DNA of 64,000 nt from Moritella sp. Urea-trap-13 (GCF_002836355.1 NZ_PJCA01000040.1:62001-126000), one strand, 5' to 3'; shown: positions 16,806 to 26,495, counted from the stretch's first letter. Notes: generated by a model not told the origin, from the letters alone. A program made the numbers and translations.

Positions 16806-19661
16806 ATGAAATTAACTAAACGTTCCGATACGGTCAGTAAGGACGAAAAACAACTCGGTATTTCACGCCGTGCTTTTATGCGCAACTCTTCAATCGCTGC
16901 CGCAGGTGGTGCTGTTGGTGTGGGTATGTTCGCACCGGGCATGATGAAAAAGGCTGAAGCGAAATCAGTTGATGCTGAATCGCCAGTGGAAATTAAACGT
17001 ACTATCTGCTCGCACTGTTCTGTGGGCTGCGGTATCTACGCTGAAGTACAAGAAGGTGTGTGGACAGGGCAAGAACCGGCATTTGATCACCCGTTCAATG
17101 CGGGCGGTCACTGTGCTAAAGGTGCAGCATTGCGTGAGCATGGTCATGGTGCTAAACGTCTAAAATATCCAATGAAGCTGGTTAACGGTAAATGGATAAA
17201 AATGAGCTGGGAAACAGCACTTGAAGAAGTTAGTCAGCAAGTGCTTAAGATCCGTGAAGAGTCAGGTCCTGATTCTGTGTACTGGTTAGGCTCAGCAAAA
17301 CACAACAATGAACAAGCGTATTTGTTCCGTAAAATGGTATCGATGTGGGGCACCAACAATGTCGATCACCAAGCACGAATTTGTCACTCAACCACAGTAG
17401 CCGGCGTTGCCAATACTTGGGGTTATGGGGCGATGACGAACTCGCTTAATGACATGCATAACTGTAAATCTATCTTGTTCATTGGTTCAAACCCTGCTGA
17501 AGCACATCCTGTTGCTATGCAGCATATCCTCATCGCCAAAGAAAAGAACAGTTGTAAAATTGTGGTTGCCGACCCTCGTCGCACCCGTACTGCCGCAAAA
17601 GCCGATCATTACGTATCACTACGTCCTGGTTCTGACGTTGCCTTCGTTTGGGGTGTGCTATATCACGTCTTTAAAAATGAATGGGAAGATAAAGAATTTA
17701 TCCATCAACGTGTTTATGGTATGGAAGAAGTCCGTGCTGAAGTGGCTAAATGGACACCTGCAGAAGTTGAACGTGTATCTGGTGTACCGGAAGCTGAAGT
17801 ATATGAAACCGCAAAACTGTTATCTGAAAACCGTCCTGGTTGCGTAGTTTGGTGTATGGGTGGTACCCAGCATACAACGGGTAATAACAATACCCGCGCT
17901 TATTGTATCCTTGAACTTGCGTTAGGCAACATGGGTAAATCAGGCGGCGGTGCTAATATTTTCCGTGGTCATGATAACGTACAGGGCGCAACAGATTTTG
18001 GTGTGTTATCAGATAACTTACCGGGTTATTACGGTTTATCTGAAGGCGCATGGAAACACTGGGCTGGGGTATGGGATGTTGATTATGAATGGCTGAAAAA
18101 CCGTTTTGATCAAAAAGACTACCGTGGCAAGCTGCCAATGAACCATGCTGGTATTCCGGTATCGCGTTGGATTGATGGCGTATTAGAAAACAAAGACAAT
18201 ATCGAACAGAACGATAATATCCGTGCCATGTTCTATTGGGGTCATGCGGTTAACTCACAAACCCGTGGTCCAGAAATGCGCACCGCAATGGGTAAACTGG
18301 ACATGATGGTTATTGTTGACCCGTATCCAGGTGTTGCGGCGGTAATGAACGGTCGTACTGACAATGTTTATCTGTTACCAGCGACAACCCAGTTTGAAAC
18401 TACAGGTTCGGTTACCGCAACAAACCGTTCAATCCAATGGCGTGACCAAGTAATTGAGCCATTGTTTGAGTCTAAACCCGATCACGAGATCATGTACTTG
18501 CTTGCCAAGAAACTGGGTTTAGATGAGCAGTTGTTTAAAAACATAGCGGTTAAAAATAACCAACCGGTGATTGAAGACATTACCCGTGAATATAACAAGG
18601 GTATGTGGACCATTGGTTATACTGGACAAAGTCCTGAACGCTTGAAAGCACACCAGAAAAATTGGCATACTTTCCATAAAACCACGCTCGCTGCTGAAGG
18701 TGGTGTTGTTGATGGTGAGACTTACGGTCTACCTTGGCCATGTTGGGGTACGCCAGAAATGAAACACCCTGGTACCCATATTCTTTATGACACATCTAAG
18801 CCTGTGGCACTGGGTGGCGGTAACTTCCGTGCCCGTTTTGGTGTTGAACGTAATGGCGAAAGCTTACTGGCTGTTGACAGTTATTCAAAAGACTGTGAGC
18901 TAGAAGGCGGCTTCCCAGAATTCAGTGACAAGTTACTTAAGCAACTTGGTTGGTGGGACGAACTTACCGTTGATGAGAAATCAAAAGCAGAAGGTAAGAA
19001 CTGGAAAACTGATGTATCTGGCGGTATTCAACGTGTGGCAATTAAACACGGTTGTATCCCATTTGGTAACGCTAAAGCGCGAGCTGTGGTATGGACGTTC
19101 CCTGATGCGGTGCCAATTCATCGTGAACCTTTGTATACGCCACGTCGTGACTTAGTTGCTGATTATCCAACATGGGATGACAGTGAAGCGATGTTCCGTT
19201 TACCGACGTTATACAAATCAATCCAAGACAAAGATGTATCGGGCGAATACCCAATTATCTTAACTTCGGGTCGTTTGGTTGAGTATGAAGGTGGTGGTGA
19301 TGAAACGCGTTCAAATCCTTGGTTAGCAGAATTACAGCAAGAAATGTTTGTTGAAGTTAACCCGAAAGATGCTAACGATTTAGGCTTTAGAGACGGTGAA
19401 ATGGTATGGGTTGAAGGTCCTGAAAAAGGTCGTATCCATGTGAAAGCTATGGTTACACGTCGGGTTAAACCGGGACTGGCCTTTCTGCCGTTCCATTTTG
19501 GTGGTTATTTCCAAGGTGAAGATTTACGCGGGAACTACCCTGAAGGTTCAACGCCCTATGTATCGGGCGAATCAGCAAATATTGTAACAACCTATGGTTA
19601 TGATCCTGTGACACAAATGCAGGAAACGAAAGTAACCCTCTGTAAGATCTTTAAAGCGTAA
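16806..19661 (+). CDS. fdhA: Formate dehydrogenase, catalytic alpha subunit
   Basis: A 951-residue bis-MGD molybdo/tungsto-enzyme of the DMSO reductase family that oxidises formate to CO2 in the periplasm. It has a Tat signal (SRRAFMRNSSIAAAGG, about residues 19-35), the N-terminal cluster site CSHCSVGC...CAKGA, and the active-site segment DHQARICHSTTVAG. Cys193 (TGT at 17382) holds the position that is selenocysteine in E. coli FdnG, followed by the catalytic histidine, so this is the cysteine form. Later blocks include IGSNPAEAHPV and the C-terminal cofactor domain from ILTSGRLVEYEGG. Neighbouring tungstate genes make tungsten a possible metal. Confidence 0.95.
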   Translation: MKLTKRSDTVSKDEKQLGISRRAFMRNSSIAAAGGAVGVGMFAPGMMKKAEAKSVDAESPVEIKRTICSHCSVGCGIYAEVQEGVWTGQEPAFDHPFNAGGHCAKGAALREHGHGAKRLKYPMKLVNGKWIKMSWETALEEVSQQVLKIREESGPDSVYWLGSAKHNNEQAYLFRKMVSMWGTNNVDHQARICHSTTVAGVANTWGYGAMTNSLNDMHNCKSILFIGSNPAEAHPVAMQHILIAKEKNSCKIVVADPRRTRTAAKADHYVSLRPGSDVAFVWGVLYHVFKNEWEDKEFIHQRVYGMEEVRAEVAKWTPAEVERVSGVPEAEVYETAKLLSENRPGCVVWCMGGTQHTTGNNNTRAYCILELALGNMGKSGGGANIFRGHDNVQGATDFGVLSDNLPGYYGLSEGAWKHWAGVWDVDYEWLKNRFDQKDYRGKLPMNHAGIPVSRWIDGVLENKDNIEQNDNIRAMFYWGHAVNSQTRGPEMRTAMGKLDMMVIVDPYPGVAAVMNGRTDNVYLLPATTQFETTGSVTATNRSIQWRDQVIEPLFESKPDHEIMYLLAKKLGLDEQLFKNIAVKNNQPVIEDITREYNKGMWTIGYTGQSPERLKAHQKNWHTFHKTTLAAEGGVVDGETYGLPWPCWGTPEMKHPGTHILYDTSKPVALGGGNFRARFGVERNGESLLAVDSYSKDCELEGGFPEFSDKLLKQLGWWDELTVDEKSKAEGKNWKTDVSGGIQRVAIKHGCIPFGNAKARAVVWTFPDAVPIHREPLYTPRRDLVADYPTWDDSEAMFRLPTLYKSIQDKDVSGEYPIILTSGRLVEYEGGGDETRSNPWLAELQQEMFVEVNPKDANDLGFRDGEMVWVEGPEKGRIHVKAMVTRRVKPGLAFLPFHFGGYFQGEDLRGNYPEGSTPYVSGESANIVTTYGYDPVTQMQETKVTLCKIFKA

Positions 19662-19673
19662 GGAGTCATTCCG

Positions 19674-20291
19674 ATGGCGAGTATGAAATTTTTGTGTGAC
19701 TCTAAACGTTGTATTGAATGCAATGGTTGTGTTACCGCATGTAAGAACGAAAATGATGATGCCCTAGAATGGGGTATCCAACGCCGCCGTGTTGTTACTT
19801 TAAACGACGGTGAACCGGGTGAAAGCTCAATCTCTGTAGCATGTATGCATTGTACCGATGCACCGTGTATGGCTGTTTGTCCTGCAGATTGCTTTGAACG
19901 TACTGAAGATGGCATCGTGCTTCACGACAAAGACTTGTGTATCGGTTGTGGTTATTGTTTGTTTGCTTGTCCATTTGGCGCGCCGCAATTTCCAAAACAA
20001 GATGCCTTTGGTGAACGTGGCAAAATGGACAAATGTACCTTCTGTGCTGGTGGACCAAATGTAGAAGACGGTTCTGCAGAAGAGAAAGAAAAATACGGCG
20101 CTAACCGTATTGCTGAAGGTAAGTTACCTATGTGTGCATCGCTTTGTTCTACTAAAGCTTTGCTTGCTGGTGATGCATCTAAGATCTCTGATGTTTATGC
20201 TGAGCGTGTTGTTGCGCGTGGTGCGAAAAATGCAGGTTGGGCAAGTACTGCTGACCTCGCTTATGACGCAAGCAAACCGCAAGAAAGCTAA
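19674..20291 (+). CDS. fdhB: Formate dehydrogenase, iron-sulfur beta subunit
   Basis: A 205-residue four-cluster ferredoxin subunit that takes electrons from FdhA to the membrane subunit. Cysteine groups are CIECNGCVTACK, CMHCTDAPCMAVCP, CIGCGYCLFACP and CTFC...CASLC. It lacks the C-terminal membrane anchor seen in E. coli FdnH (about 290 residues), so it should be held by FdhC. It has no signal peptide and would be exported together with FdhA through the Tat system. It is 12 bases downstream of fdhA. Confidence 0.95.
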   Translation: MASMKFLCDSKRCIECNGCVTACKNENDDALEWGIQRRRVVTLNDGEPGESSISVACMHCTDAPCMAVCPADCFERTEDGIVLHDKDLCIGCGYCLFACPFGAPQFPKQDAFGERGKMDKCTFCAGGPNVEDGSAEEKEKYGANRIAEGKLPMCASLCSTKALLAGDASKISDVYAERVVARGAKNAGWASTADLAYDASKPQES

Positions 20292-20479
20292 TATAGATTC
20301 GCTGGTTAATGCAAATTAGCTAGCCGTCATCACGTGGATATGAACTGATTATTATTGTTTGGTTCATCCTCATTGATTAGCAGTAATACCGATTAGTTTT
20401 AATATAAGCATAGGCAGTTGGTTTCGTGATAAACCGCTGTCTATTTAGCGCTGTTGTGTAGACACAGTGAGGAGATTTA

Positions 20480-21532
20480 ATGACTAAGCGAATTCAACAT
20501 TGGTTCACTCTATTGGTGAGTGTATTAATGCTGAGCTTTACCTTGTCAGCACTTGCGAGTGAAACCGCAGATAACAAGACGAGCAGTGAACGTTTAGGCG
20601 AATCGTCAGTAAAAGGTGAGCTTGCTGGTTTTGCAGGCGCTGATTATTGGCGTGCAGTACGAGATGGTCAAGAGGGGTACACCACATCAAAATCACCGGA
20701 ACACGGTGTATTGATCAGTGTACCGGGACAAGCTTGGTTTATTCTGAAAGAGAAGTGGATGTCACCATTAGGGGCATTAGCGATTTTTGGCAGTATCGGG
20801 TTAGTGGTACTGGCTTATTTTACTATTGGTCCACTGCGATTAAGTAAAGCTAAAACCGGCCGGAAGATTAAACGTTGGAGTCTGGTCGATCGTACTTTAC
20901 ATTGGAGTATGGCCTTTACCTTTTTAAGTCTCGCCGTGACGGGACTGACTTTGGTGTATGGGAAACACTTTATTAAACCGATTATTCCGCGTGATATTTG
21001 GGCGATGATTATTTATGGTGTAAAACAATATCATAACTATGTCGGCCCATTGTTTGCCATCTTACTGTTTACGGTGATGATAAAATGGTGGCGTAAGAGT
21101 CTGTTTACTAAGGTCGATATTAAGTGGTTCATGAAAATGGGCGGTATGGTCGGTAAACATAAAGGCACGCACCCATCTGCAGACTTCTCTAACGGTGGTG
21201 AAAAAGCGCTGTTTTGGTTACTGATATTTTGTGGTGTGTTCATTATCTTTAGCGGCTTTATTCTCGATTTCCCGCTGTTTGATCAAACTCGTCGTGATAT
21301 GGAACTATCGAATCTAGTGCATATGCTGGCATCGTTAGTATTGATCTGTGGTTTTGTATTCCATATCTATGTTGGCTTAGTGGGTATTGAAGCATCACTA
21401 GAAGGCATGGTTACTGGCGAAGTTGATGAAACGTGGGCCAAAGAGCACCATGATATCTGGTATGAAAAAGTAAAAGACTTACCAGAGAATCAGCCTACAA
21501 GCGAATCGCCATCAAAATCAGATGATAAGTGA
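20480..21532 (+). CDS. fdhC: Formate dehydrogenase, cytochrome b556 gamma subunit
   Basis: A 350-residue inner-membrane cytochrome b that passes electrons to quinone. After a signal peptide (LLVSVLMLSFTLSALA) and a periplasmic N-terminal part of about 70 residues, membrane segments are visible at PLGALAIFGSIGLVVLAYFTIG, MAFTFLSLAVTGLTLVYG, VGPLFAILLFTVMI, ALFWLLIFCGVFIIFSGFIL and LVHMLASLVLICGFVFHIYVG, with the haem-ligand type histidines in DRTLHWSMAF and FVFHIYVGL. GAGGAG precedes the ATG. The 188-base gap after fdhB holds no gene that I can see; I found no sigma-54 element in it. Confidence 0.93.
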   Translation: MTKRIQHWFTLLVSVLMLSFTLSALASETADNKTSSERLGESSVKGELAGFAGADYWRAVRDGQEGYTTSKSPEHGVLISVPGQAWFILKEKWMSPLGALAIFGSIGLVVLAYFTIGPLRLSKAKTGRKIKRWSLVDRTLHWSMAFTFLSLAVTGLTLVYGKHFIKPIIPRDIWAMIIYGVKQYHNYVGPLFAILLFTVMIKWWRKSLFTKVDIKWFMKMGGMVGKHKGTHPSADFSNGGEKALFWLLIFCGVFIIFSGFILDFPLFDQTRRDMELSNLVHMLASLVLICGFVFHIYVGLVGIEASLEGMVTGEVDETWAKEHHDIWYEKVKDLPENQPTSESPSKSDDK

Positions 21533-21565
21533 TAAGTGATAAGTGATAAGTAATAAGTAATAAGT
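21524..21565 (+). repeat. 7-bp tandem repeat across the fdhC stop codon
   Basis: Six uninterrupted 7-base units: GATAAGT four times, then AATAAGT twice. The TGA stop of fdhC lies in the first unit, and the repeat gives further stop codons in every frame. Confidence 0.9.
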
Positions 21566-21593
21566 AATAATAAGAGTAGATGTAATTGGGACA

Positions 21594-21630
21594 TAGTGGC
21601 GTGATGTGAGCACGCCACTATTTTATTTAT
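21594..21630 (+). terminator. Terminator of the fdh operon
   Basis: A perfect 10-bp stem (TAGTGGCGTG / CACGCCACTA) with a 7-base loop followed by TTTTATTTAT, between the convergent fdhC and mobB-moeA genes. Confidence 0.88.
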
Positions 21631-21717
21631 AGCGGTTTTTTAACGCTACGTCGTTGCTAACGTAGGATTAAATGAGTTTTCTGTAATAACATTCTGTCAT
21701 CACCGAAAGGATTAGTA

Positions 21718-23550
21718 CTAAACACGACCCTGTAGTGGTACAACGCGCACCAAATCGCCAATTTCTGCATTTGCCTGTTCAGGTAATACTTCAACCAAGC
21801 AATTCGCTTCACTCATCGAACGTAAGATGCCTGAGCCTTGCTGTCCGGTACTTTTTACGGTTAAACGACCGTTAGCATCAAACCCAAAAATACCACGGGT
21901 ATACTCAGTGCGATTAGGGCGAGAGCGGAATCTTTCTGTTGCCACAGCATTGAATACTTGTGGCTGCCAATTGTCCATGCCCTGCAGCTTGCGGATCGCA
22001 GGTTCGACAAATTGTAAAAACACCACCATCACCGCCACCGGATTACCCGGTAATCCAAAAAACGGCGTGTCATCGATGTGACCAAAGGCAAGCGGCCGAC
22101 CTGGGCGCATATTGATACGCCAAAAGTTAATTTGTCCGAGTTTTGCTAATACCGTCTTAATGTAATCAGCATCGCCAACCGATACACCTCCAGAAGATAA
22201 GATCAAATCAGCTTGCTGGCTGCCTTGCGCTAAGGTGGCTTCCAATGCTGCTTCATTGTCTTCGATAATGCCTAAGTCAATCACTTCACAACCTGCTTGC
22301 GTTAACATCGCGTGTAAGGTGTAACGGTTTGAATCGTAGATACAGTTATTCTTTTGCGCTTCACCCGGATGTTGAACTTCATCACCGGTGGAGAAAATCG
22401 CCACGCGAATCGCTCTTTTTACGGATACTTGATTGATCCCCAGTGAGGCGATCATGCCTAACTCTGGTGCGGTGATCTTGCTATTCGCAGCAACGGCTGT
22501 TTGGCCTAATGCCAGATCTTCACCTGCTTGACGCACGTTTTGACCAGGATGAATCGCTGCAATTGTCAGATCAAAGCGTACTGTATTCTTTACTGAATTG
22601 TCTAGAGCATCGTTCGTTTGCTGTGCTTGCTCGCGCATGACGACAGTATCAGCACATTCTGGTACCGCGGCACCTGTCATGATGCGTACTGCTTGACCTT
22701 TTTCGAGCGGTAAGTCGTAGCTGTGCCCAGCCATGACATGGGCTACCACGTCATAGTCTGCACAGGTTAAATCGTCACCACGAATGGCATAACCATCCAT
22801 TGCTGAATTGGTGTGTTGCGGTACATTGACGGGCGATAGAATGTCATGTGCGACAATTTGACCCAAAGCTGCTTTTAAATCAACAGTCTGCGTTTGCTTA
22901 ATTGGTACAATATGACCAAGAATACGATCACGGCCTTCTGCTACCGAGAGCATGCCTTGTGGTGTTAGATCGCCACATTGCAAACCTTGTGGTCTTACTG
23001 TTGCACTGGTACCAACTTCACCTTGAATAAAACGCACCACAAAATCAGTGATCTGTTCAAGGTTATTAATATCCAGTTGTGGTAATGCGATTTGCTCTGG
23101 TAAAAGCGCTGGCACTGCTACATTGGCTGCAACGGCAATAATATTATCGTCTGTTGGATGCAACCAAGGTTTGCCTACTTCACTACGGTGTAGTTCAATC
23201 TTAGGGAAACTGAGATTTTTAAAGCCTTCAACCAAAATAAGGTCGAGCTTAGTTTGATCTAGTTGGGCGATCAAATGCGGTAATGTTGCTTCCTCATCAG
23301 GGGTTTCCGTGACGAGCGCACGGCGACAACGAGATGAAATCAGCATTTGACTCGCACCAGCTTTGCGTAAGCGGTGGCTGTCTTTGCCCGGTTGGTCGAT
23401 ATCAAAATCGTGGTGCGCATGTTTAATCACCGCAACCCGGATCCCACGCGCCACCAACTTGGGTAACATGGCTTCGAGTAGTGTGGTCTTGCCTGTACCA
23501 CTAAATGCTGCAAAGCCGAGTAAAGGTAATGATGCGTATATTTTACTCAT
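21718..23550 (-). CDS. MobB-MoeA fusion protein for molybdenum/tungsten cofactor synthesis
   Basis: A 610-residue two-domain protein. Residues 1 to about 170 are MobB, a GTP-binding adaptor for MGD synthesis (P-loop FSGTGKTTLLE, then VIKHAHHDFDIDQPGKDSHRLRKAGA, LDLILVEGFKN). The rest is MoeA, which inserts the metal into adenylylated molybdopterin (PQHTNSAMDGYAI, IMTGAAVPECAD, GDEV, LSSGGVSVGDADY, RPGRPLAFG, FGLPGNPVAVMV). The junction runs through NLEQITDFVVRF. ATG 23550 gives the family MobB start; a TTG at 23577 would add nine residues. It overlaps the mobA end only with the longer start. Last gene of the tup operon. Confidence 0.93.
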   Translation of the reverse strand: MSKIYASLPLLGFAAFSGTGKTTLLEAMLPKLVARGIRVAVIKHAHHDFDIDQPGKDSHRLRKAGASQMLISSRCRRALVTETPDEEATLPHLIAQLDQTKLDLILVEGFKNLSFPKIELHRSEVGKPWLHPTDDNIIAVAANVAVPALLPEQIALPQLDINNLEQITDFVVRFIQGEVGTSATVRPQGLQCGDLTPQGMLSVAEGRDRILGHIVPIKQTQTVDLKAALGQIVAHDILSPVNVPQHTNSAMDGYAIRGDDLTCADYDVVAHVMAGHSYDLPLEKGQAVRIMTGAAVPECADTVVMREQAQQTNDALDNSVKNTVRFDLTIAAIHPGQNVRQAGEDLALGQTAVAANSKITAPELGMIASLGINQVSVKRAIRVAIFSTGDEVQHPGEAQKNNCIYDSNRYTLHAMLTQAGCEVIDLGIIEDNEAALEATLAQGSQQADLILSSGGVSVGDADYIKTVLAKLGQINFWRINMRPGRPLAFGHIDDTPFFGLPGNPVAVMVVFLQFVEPAIRKLQGMDNWQPQVFNAVATERFRSRPNRTEYTRGIFGFDANGRLTVKSTGQQGSGILRSMSEANCLVEVLPEQANAEIGDLVRVVPLQGRV

Positions 23551-23560
23551 TGTTGTTGAC

Positions 23561-24148
23561 TCATTTTGTTTGTCCAAATTGGACTAATTCTACTGGGGTA
23601 TTTAAATTAACGAAGGCGTCTGGCTGATCGCTAAAATCTACCGTGAGCATATTGCACTGACGATACAACAGGATGATTTTACGATCGCCATTATCTAAAA
23701 ATGCTTCTAATTTCGGTAAAATGCGACGATGTAATAGTGTCACCACAGGTTGAATATGTTCACCATCATGGGCCACGAGAATATCGGTATCGGCTTGACA
23801 AGCGCTGGCCATACGCGCGACTAAATCATGGGGTAATTGTGGGCAGTCACAAGGTACAAAGCCAATCCACTCTGAATCAGCTAAATGTAAAATAGCAGCA
23901 TGCATACCACCGAGTGGTCCTGGGTAACCTTGTAATTGATCGCCAAACACGGCGCCATATTGGCTATAACTGTCTTGGTTGCGATTGGCGTTAATAGCAA
24001 TATCAGCTGTCTGCGGTGCTAAAGTATCGATAACATGTTCAATCATGGCTTTACCCGCTAATTGTACTAACCCTTTATCATTTCCACCCATGCGGCTTGC
24101 TTGCCCGCCTGCTAAAATTACCCAACTTGTTTGTTCAGCCGAAAGCAT
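23561..24148 (-). CDS. mobA: Molybdenum cofactor guanylyltransferase
   Basis: MobA transfers GMP from GTP to Mo-molybdopterin, giving the guanine dinucleotide form needed by FdhA. The 195-residue product has the nucleotidyltransferase signature [31 protein letters not shown] and the metal-site [10 protein letters not shown]. Its start overlaps the tupC end by 14 bases, and mobB-moeA follows, so tungstate uptake and cofactor completion are one transcript. Confidence 0.93.
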   Translation of the reverse strand: MLSAEQTSWVILAGGQASRMGGNDKGLVQLAGKAMIEHVIDTLAPQTADIAINANRNQDSYSQYGAVFGDQLQGYPGPLGGMHAAILHLADSEWIGFVPCDCPQLPHDLVARMASACQADTDILVAHDGEHIQPVVTLLHRRILPKLEAFLDNGDRKIILLYRQCNMLTVDFSDQPDAFVNLNTPVELVQFGQTK

Positions 24149-24839
24149 AGTTATCCTTATCTTTTTTAATGAGCTGTAAATCTGCTCGTTCGATTAGTTT
24201 GCTATTGCTAATGCACCACTGACGGCGACAAAGTGCGGTAAGCGCATTTTGCTGGTGGCTGGTGATGACTAAGGTTGAGCCGCGCTCGAGTAAATCTTTG
24301 GCTAACACCACTTGGCGTTCAATGGATTCTTTATCCATGCTGGCACTTGATTCGTCCATCAATAGCACGCTCGGTTTTAGTACCCAAGCTCTTGCCATTG
24401 CTACGCGTTGGCGTTCGCCACCTGACAATACCGAAATATGTTCATTAGCTAAGGTCTCTAACCCTACCATACGTAAGGCTGTTATCGCTTCACTTCGTTG
24501 TGCTTGGCGACCTCTTATGGCGAATTTTAAACCATAACAGACATTATCCAGTACGCTACCATCAAACATATACGGTGTTTGATGCATATAGATAACACCA
24601 TTTTTCGCATTACTTTTAAATAAACGGCTAAACCAGTGCTGACACTGCAGATTAACTTTCCCTGTGGTCGGGCTTTGTAAGCCGGATAATATTTTTAACA
24701 GGGTGGTTTTACCCACGCCATTGGCTCCTGTGAGGTAAATCGCTTCTTGCGGGCCGAATTTAAGGTGAGGTATGTGAAATAGCAGCCGATCTTTAAAGCG
24801 GATTGAGATATCTTCTGCTTGAATAGTAATTTGCGACAT
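24135..24839 (-). CDS. tupC: Tungstate ABC transporter ATP-binding protein
   Basis: A 234-residue ABC ATPase: Walker [14 protein letters not shown], signature [15 protein letters not shown], Walker [13 protein letters not shown] with serine-rich continuation, H-loop VITSHQQN. It sits between the permease and mobA genes. It lacks the long C-terminal molybdate-binding domain of ModC, which fits the Tup type. It has no ribosome site stronger than its neighbours and is probably read by close coupling (15 bases after tupB). Confidence 0.88.
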   Translation of the reverse strand: MSQITIQAEDISIRFKDRLLFHIPHLKFGPQEAIYLTGANGVGKTTLLKILSGLQSPTTGKVNLQCQHWFSRLFKSNAKNGVIYMHQTPYMFDGSVLDNVCYGLKFAIRGRQAQRSEAITALRMVGLETLANEHISVLSGGERQRVAMARAWVLKPSVLLMDESSASMDKESIERQVVLAKDLLERGSTLVITSHQQNALTALCRRQWCISNSKLIERADLQLIKKDKDNYAFG

Positions 24840-24854
24840 GACCTATACCTCAGC

Positions 24855-25556
24855 CTAGTTGGTACGCAAGTGGGCTTTACCACGGGCGATAGATAATAAA
24901 AAATTAAGTCCTAGTGCCAAGATCAATAACACCATGCCTAGGGCGACCCCTTGTGCAAACGCGCCTTTTGAACTTTCTAGGGCGATTGCGGTGGGGATAT
25001 TACGGGTCGAATTGAGAATATTACCGCCGACCATCATCGAACAGCCAACTTCGGTAATAATACGACTAAATGCAGCGATAACCGCGGCAAGTAACGGGAA
25101 TCGACATTCCCACATCAAACTTAACAAGGCGCGGGGTAAACTTGCCCCTAATGTCAGTGCGGTTTCCCAGGCACGGCGATCACTGTTTTGGAACGCGGCG
25201 TGCATCATTGATACTAAAATCGGAAAACACACTAGCATCTGTCCCAAGATCATCGCTTTTTGGGTAAACAGCATTTGCCAATCACCGAGTGGACCAGCGC
25301 GAGACAGCATCATATAAAGTAACAAGCCAATCACCACCGTGGGGATGGATTGGCAGGTATTAAATAAAGACAGTATTAACCAGCGCCCAGGGAATTTTCC
25401 GTAGGCGAGGGCAAAGGCGATCACTAATGCTGGTACGAGAACCAAGGTGATCGCCAGCAAAGACACTGAGAATGACACACCAACAATTCCCCACAGTGCC
25501 ATATCGCCACTGAAGAGAAGTTGTACTGCGTCTTGGGTCGTTTGCCAGATATTCAT
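24855..25556 (-). CDS. tupB: Tungstate ABC transporter permease
   Basis: A 233-residue inner-membrane permease with about five to six hydrophobic segments (VGVSFSVSLLAITLVLVPAL, WLILSLFNTCQSIPTVVIGLLLYMML, MILGQMLVCFPILVSMMH, ALLSLMWECRFPLLAAVIAAF, GVALGMVLLILALGLNFLLS). The ATPase-contact loop is seen around AWETALTLGASLPRAL, with ISSTRN-like NILNSTRNIPTAIA after GCSMMVGG. This is the TupB/WtpB-like layout. It follows tupA by 27 bases. Confidence 0.88.
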   Translation of the reverse strand: MNIWQTTQDAVQLLFSGDMALWGIVGVSFSVSLLAITLVLVPALVIAFALAYGKFPGRWLILSLFNTCQSIPTVVIGLLLYMMLSRAGPLGDWQMLFTQKAMILGQMLVCFPILVSMMHAAFQNSDRRAWETALTLGASLPRALLSLMWECRFPLLAAVIAAFSRIITEVGCSMMVGGNILNSTRNIPTAIALESSKGAFAQGVALGMVLLILALGLNFLLSIARGKAHLRTN

Positions 25557-25583
25557 TAGCTATCTAAGTTACTCGTTCGTTGA

Positions 25584-26423
25584 TTAAGACTTGGCATTAG
25601 CTACAAATAATTGTTCGCCACCACGTTTATAACTGTTGATCATAGTCTGTGCTTTTGGATTCACTAACCAATCGCTGAAAATCTTTGCACCTTGATAGTT
25701 GATGCTTGGGTAACGGCTTGGGTTCACTAAGATAACTTGGTACGGGTTAAATAAACGTTTGTCACCTTGCACTACAATCTGCAGGTCGAGTTTGTTTTGG
25801 TAAGCTAACCAAGTACCGCGGTCAGTTAATGTGTATGCCTGTAGTTCCGATGCCATGTTCAGTGTTGGTCCCATGCCTTGGCCTACCGCTTTGTAGCCAG
25901 TAAAGTTGGGTTCCATTTTAGTTTGTGCCCACAGACCTAATTCTTTCTTGTTAGTCCCTGAGTCATCACCACGAGAGATGAAAGTAGCGTTGTAAGATGC
26001 GATGCCAGCGAGTGCTTTTACTACATCTTTATCGGTATTGATTTTTGCAGGATCATTTTTTGGACCAACCAAGACAAAATCGTTATACATCAATTTACGT
26101 GGTAGTACGCCGTAACCTGCCTCAACAAATTTAGCTTCGGCTTTTGCCGCGTGAGTCATCACCAAATCAACATCGCCATTTTGACCCATACGTAATGATT
26201 TACCGGTGCCCGCTGCAAGTACGTCGACTGTGTAACCTGTGTCTTTTTTGAATTCAGGCAGTAAGAAATCAAGCAGTCCTGAATGGTAAGTACTGGTGGT
26301 CGTAGCCAAACGGATCTTCATGTCGTCTGCGGCATTAACACCTGTGGTTGTTGCAAGTGCGAATAGCGCAAGTAATGTTTGGATACATGTCATCGGTATT
26401 ACAGTCATCGGTTTTACAGTCAT
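25584..26423 (-). CDS. tupA: Tungstate-binding periplasmic protein
   Basis: A 279-residue substrate-binding protein. After the signal peptide (cut near GVNA-ADDMK) it shows the TupA hallmark LATTTSTYHSGLLDFLLPEF, which supplies oxyanion-binding Thr/Ser residues, followed by GTGKSLRMGQNGDVDLVMTHA and SRGDDSGTNKKELGLW. This pattern marks tungstate rather than molybdate proteins (ModA), though some members bind both. ATG 26423 lies behind AGGA. The first gene of tupA-tupB-tupC-mobA-mobB/moeA, under a predicted sigma-54 promoter. Confidence 0.9.
   Translation of the reverse strand: MTVKPMTVIPMTCIQTLLALFALATTTGVNAADDMKIRLATTTSTYHSGLLDFLLPEFKKDTGYTVDVLAAGTGKSLRMGQNGDVDLVMTHAAKAEAKFVEAGYGVLPRKLMYNDFVLVGPKNDPAKINTDKDVVKALAGIASYNATFISRGDDSGTNKKELGLWAQTKMEPNFTGYKAVGQGMGPTLNMASELQAYTLTDRGTWLAYQNKLDLQIVVQGDKRLFNPYQVILVNPSRYPSINYQGAKIFSDWLVNPKAQTMINSYKRGGEQLFVANAKS
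26379..26423 (-). repeat. Imperfect 15-bp triplication at the tupA start
   Basis: The first 15 codons of tupA are three 15-base units coding MTVKP, MTVIP and MTCIQ; the first two differ at one base. Each unit begins with an in-frame ATG, giving three candidate starts, only the first with an SD sequence. Confidence 0.85.
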
Positions 26424-26495
26424 TAGGTCTTCCTGACGTTTAAGTTAGCTATATAAGAAAAGTTAGTTGAAAAATCACAGTATTTGTCGTTATAA

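Noticed and set aside
21588-21602. GGGACATAGTGGCGT, resembling the GNGACAWWWTGTYNC enhancer motif, downstream of fdhC
   Set aside because: At least three mismatches in the right half; the bases are part of the fdh operon terminator stem, and no promoter follows.
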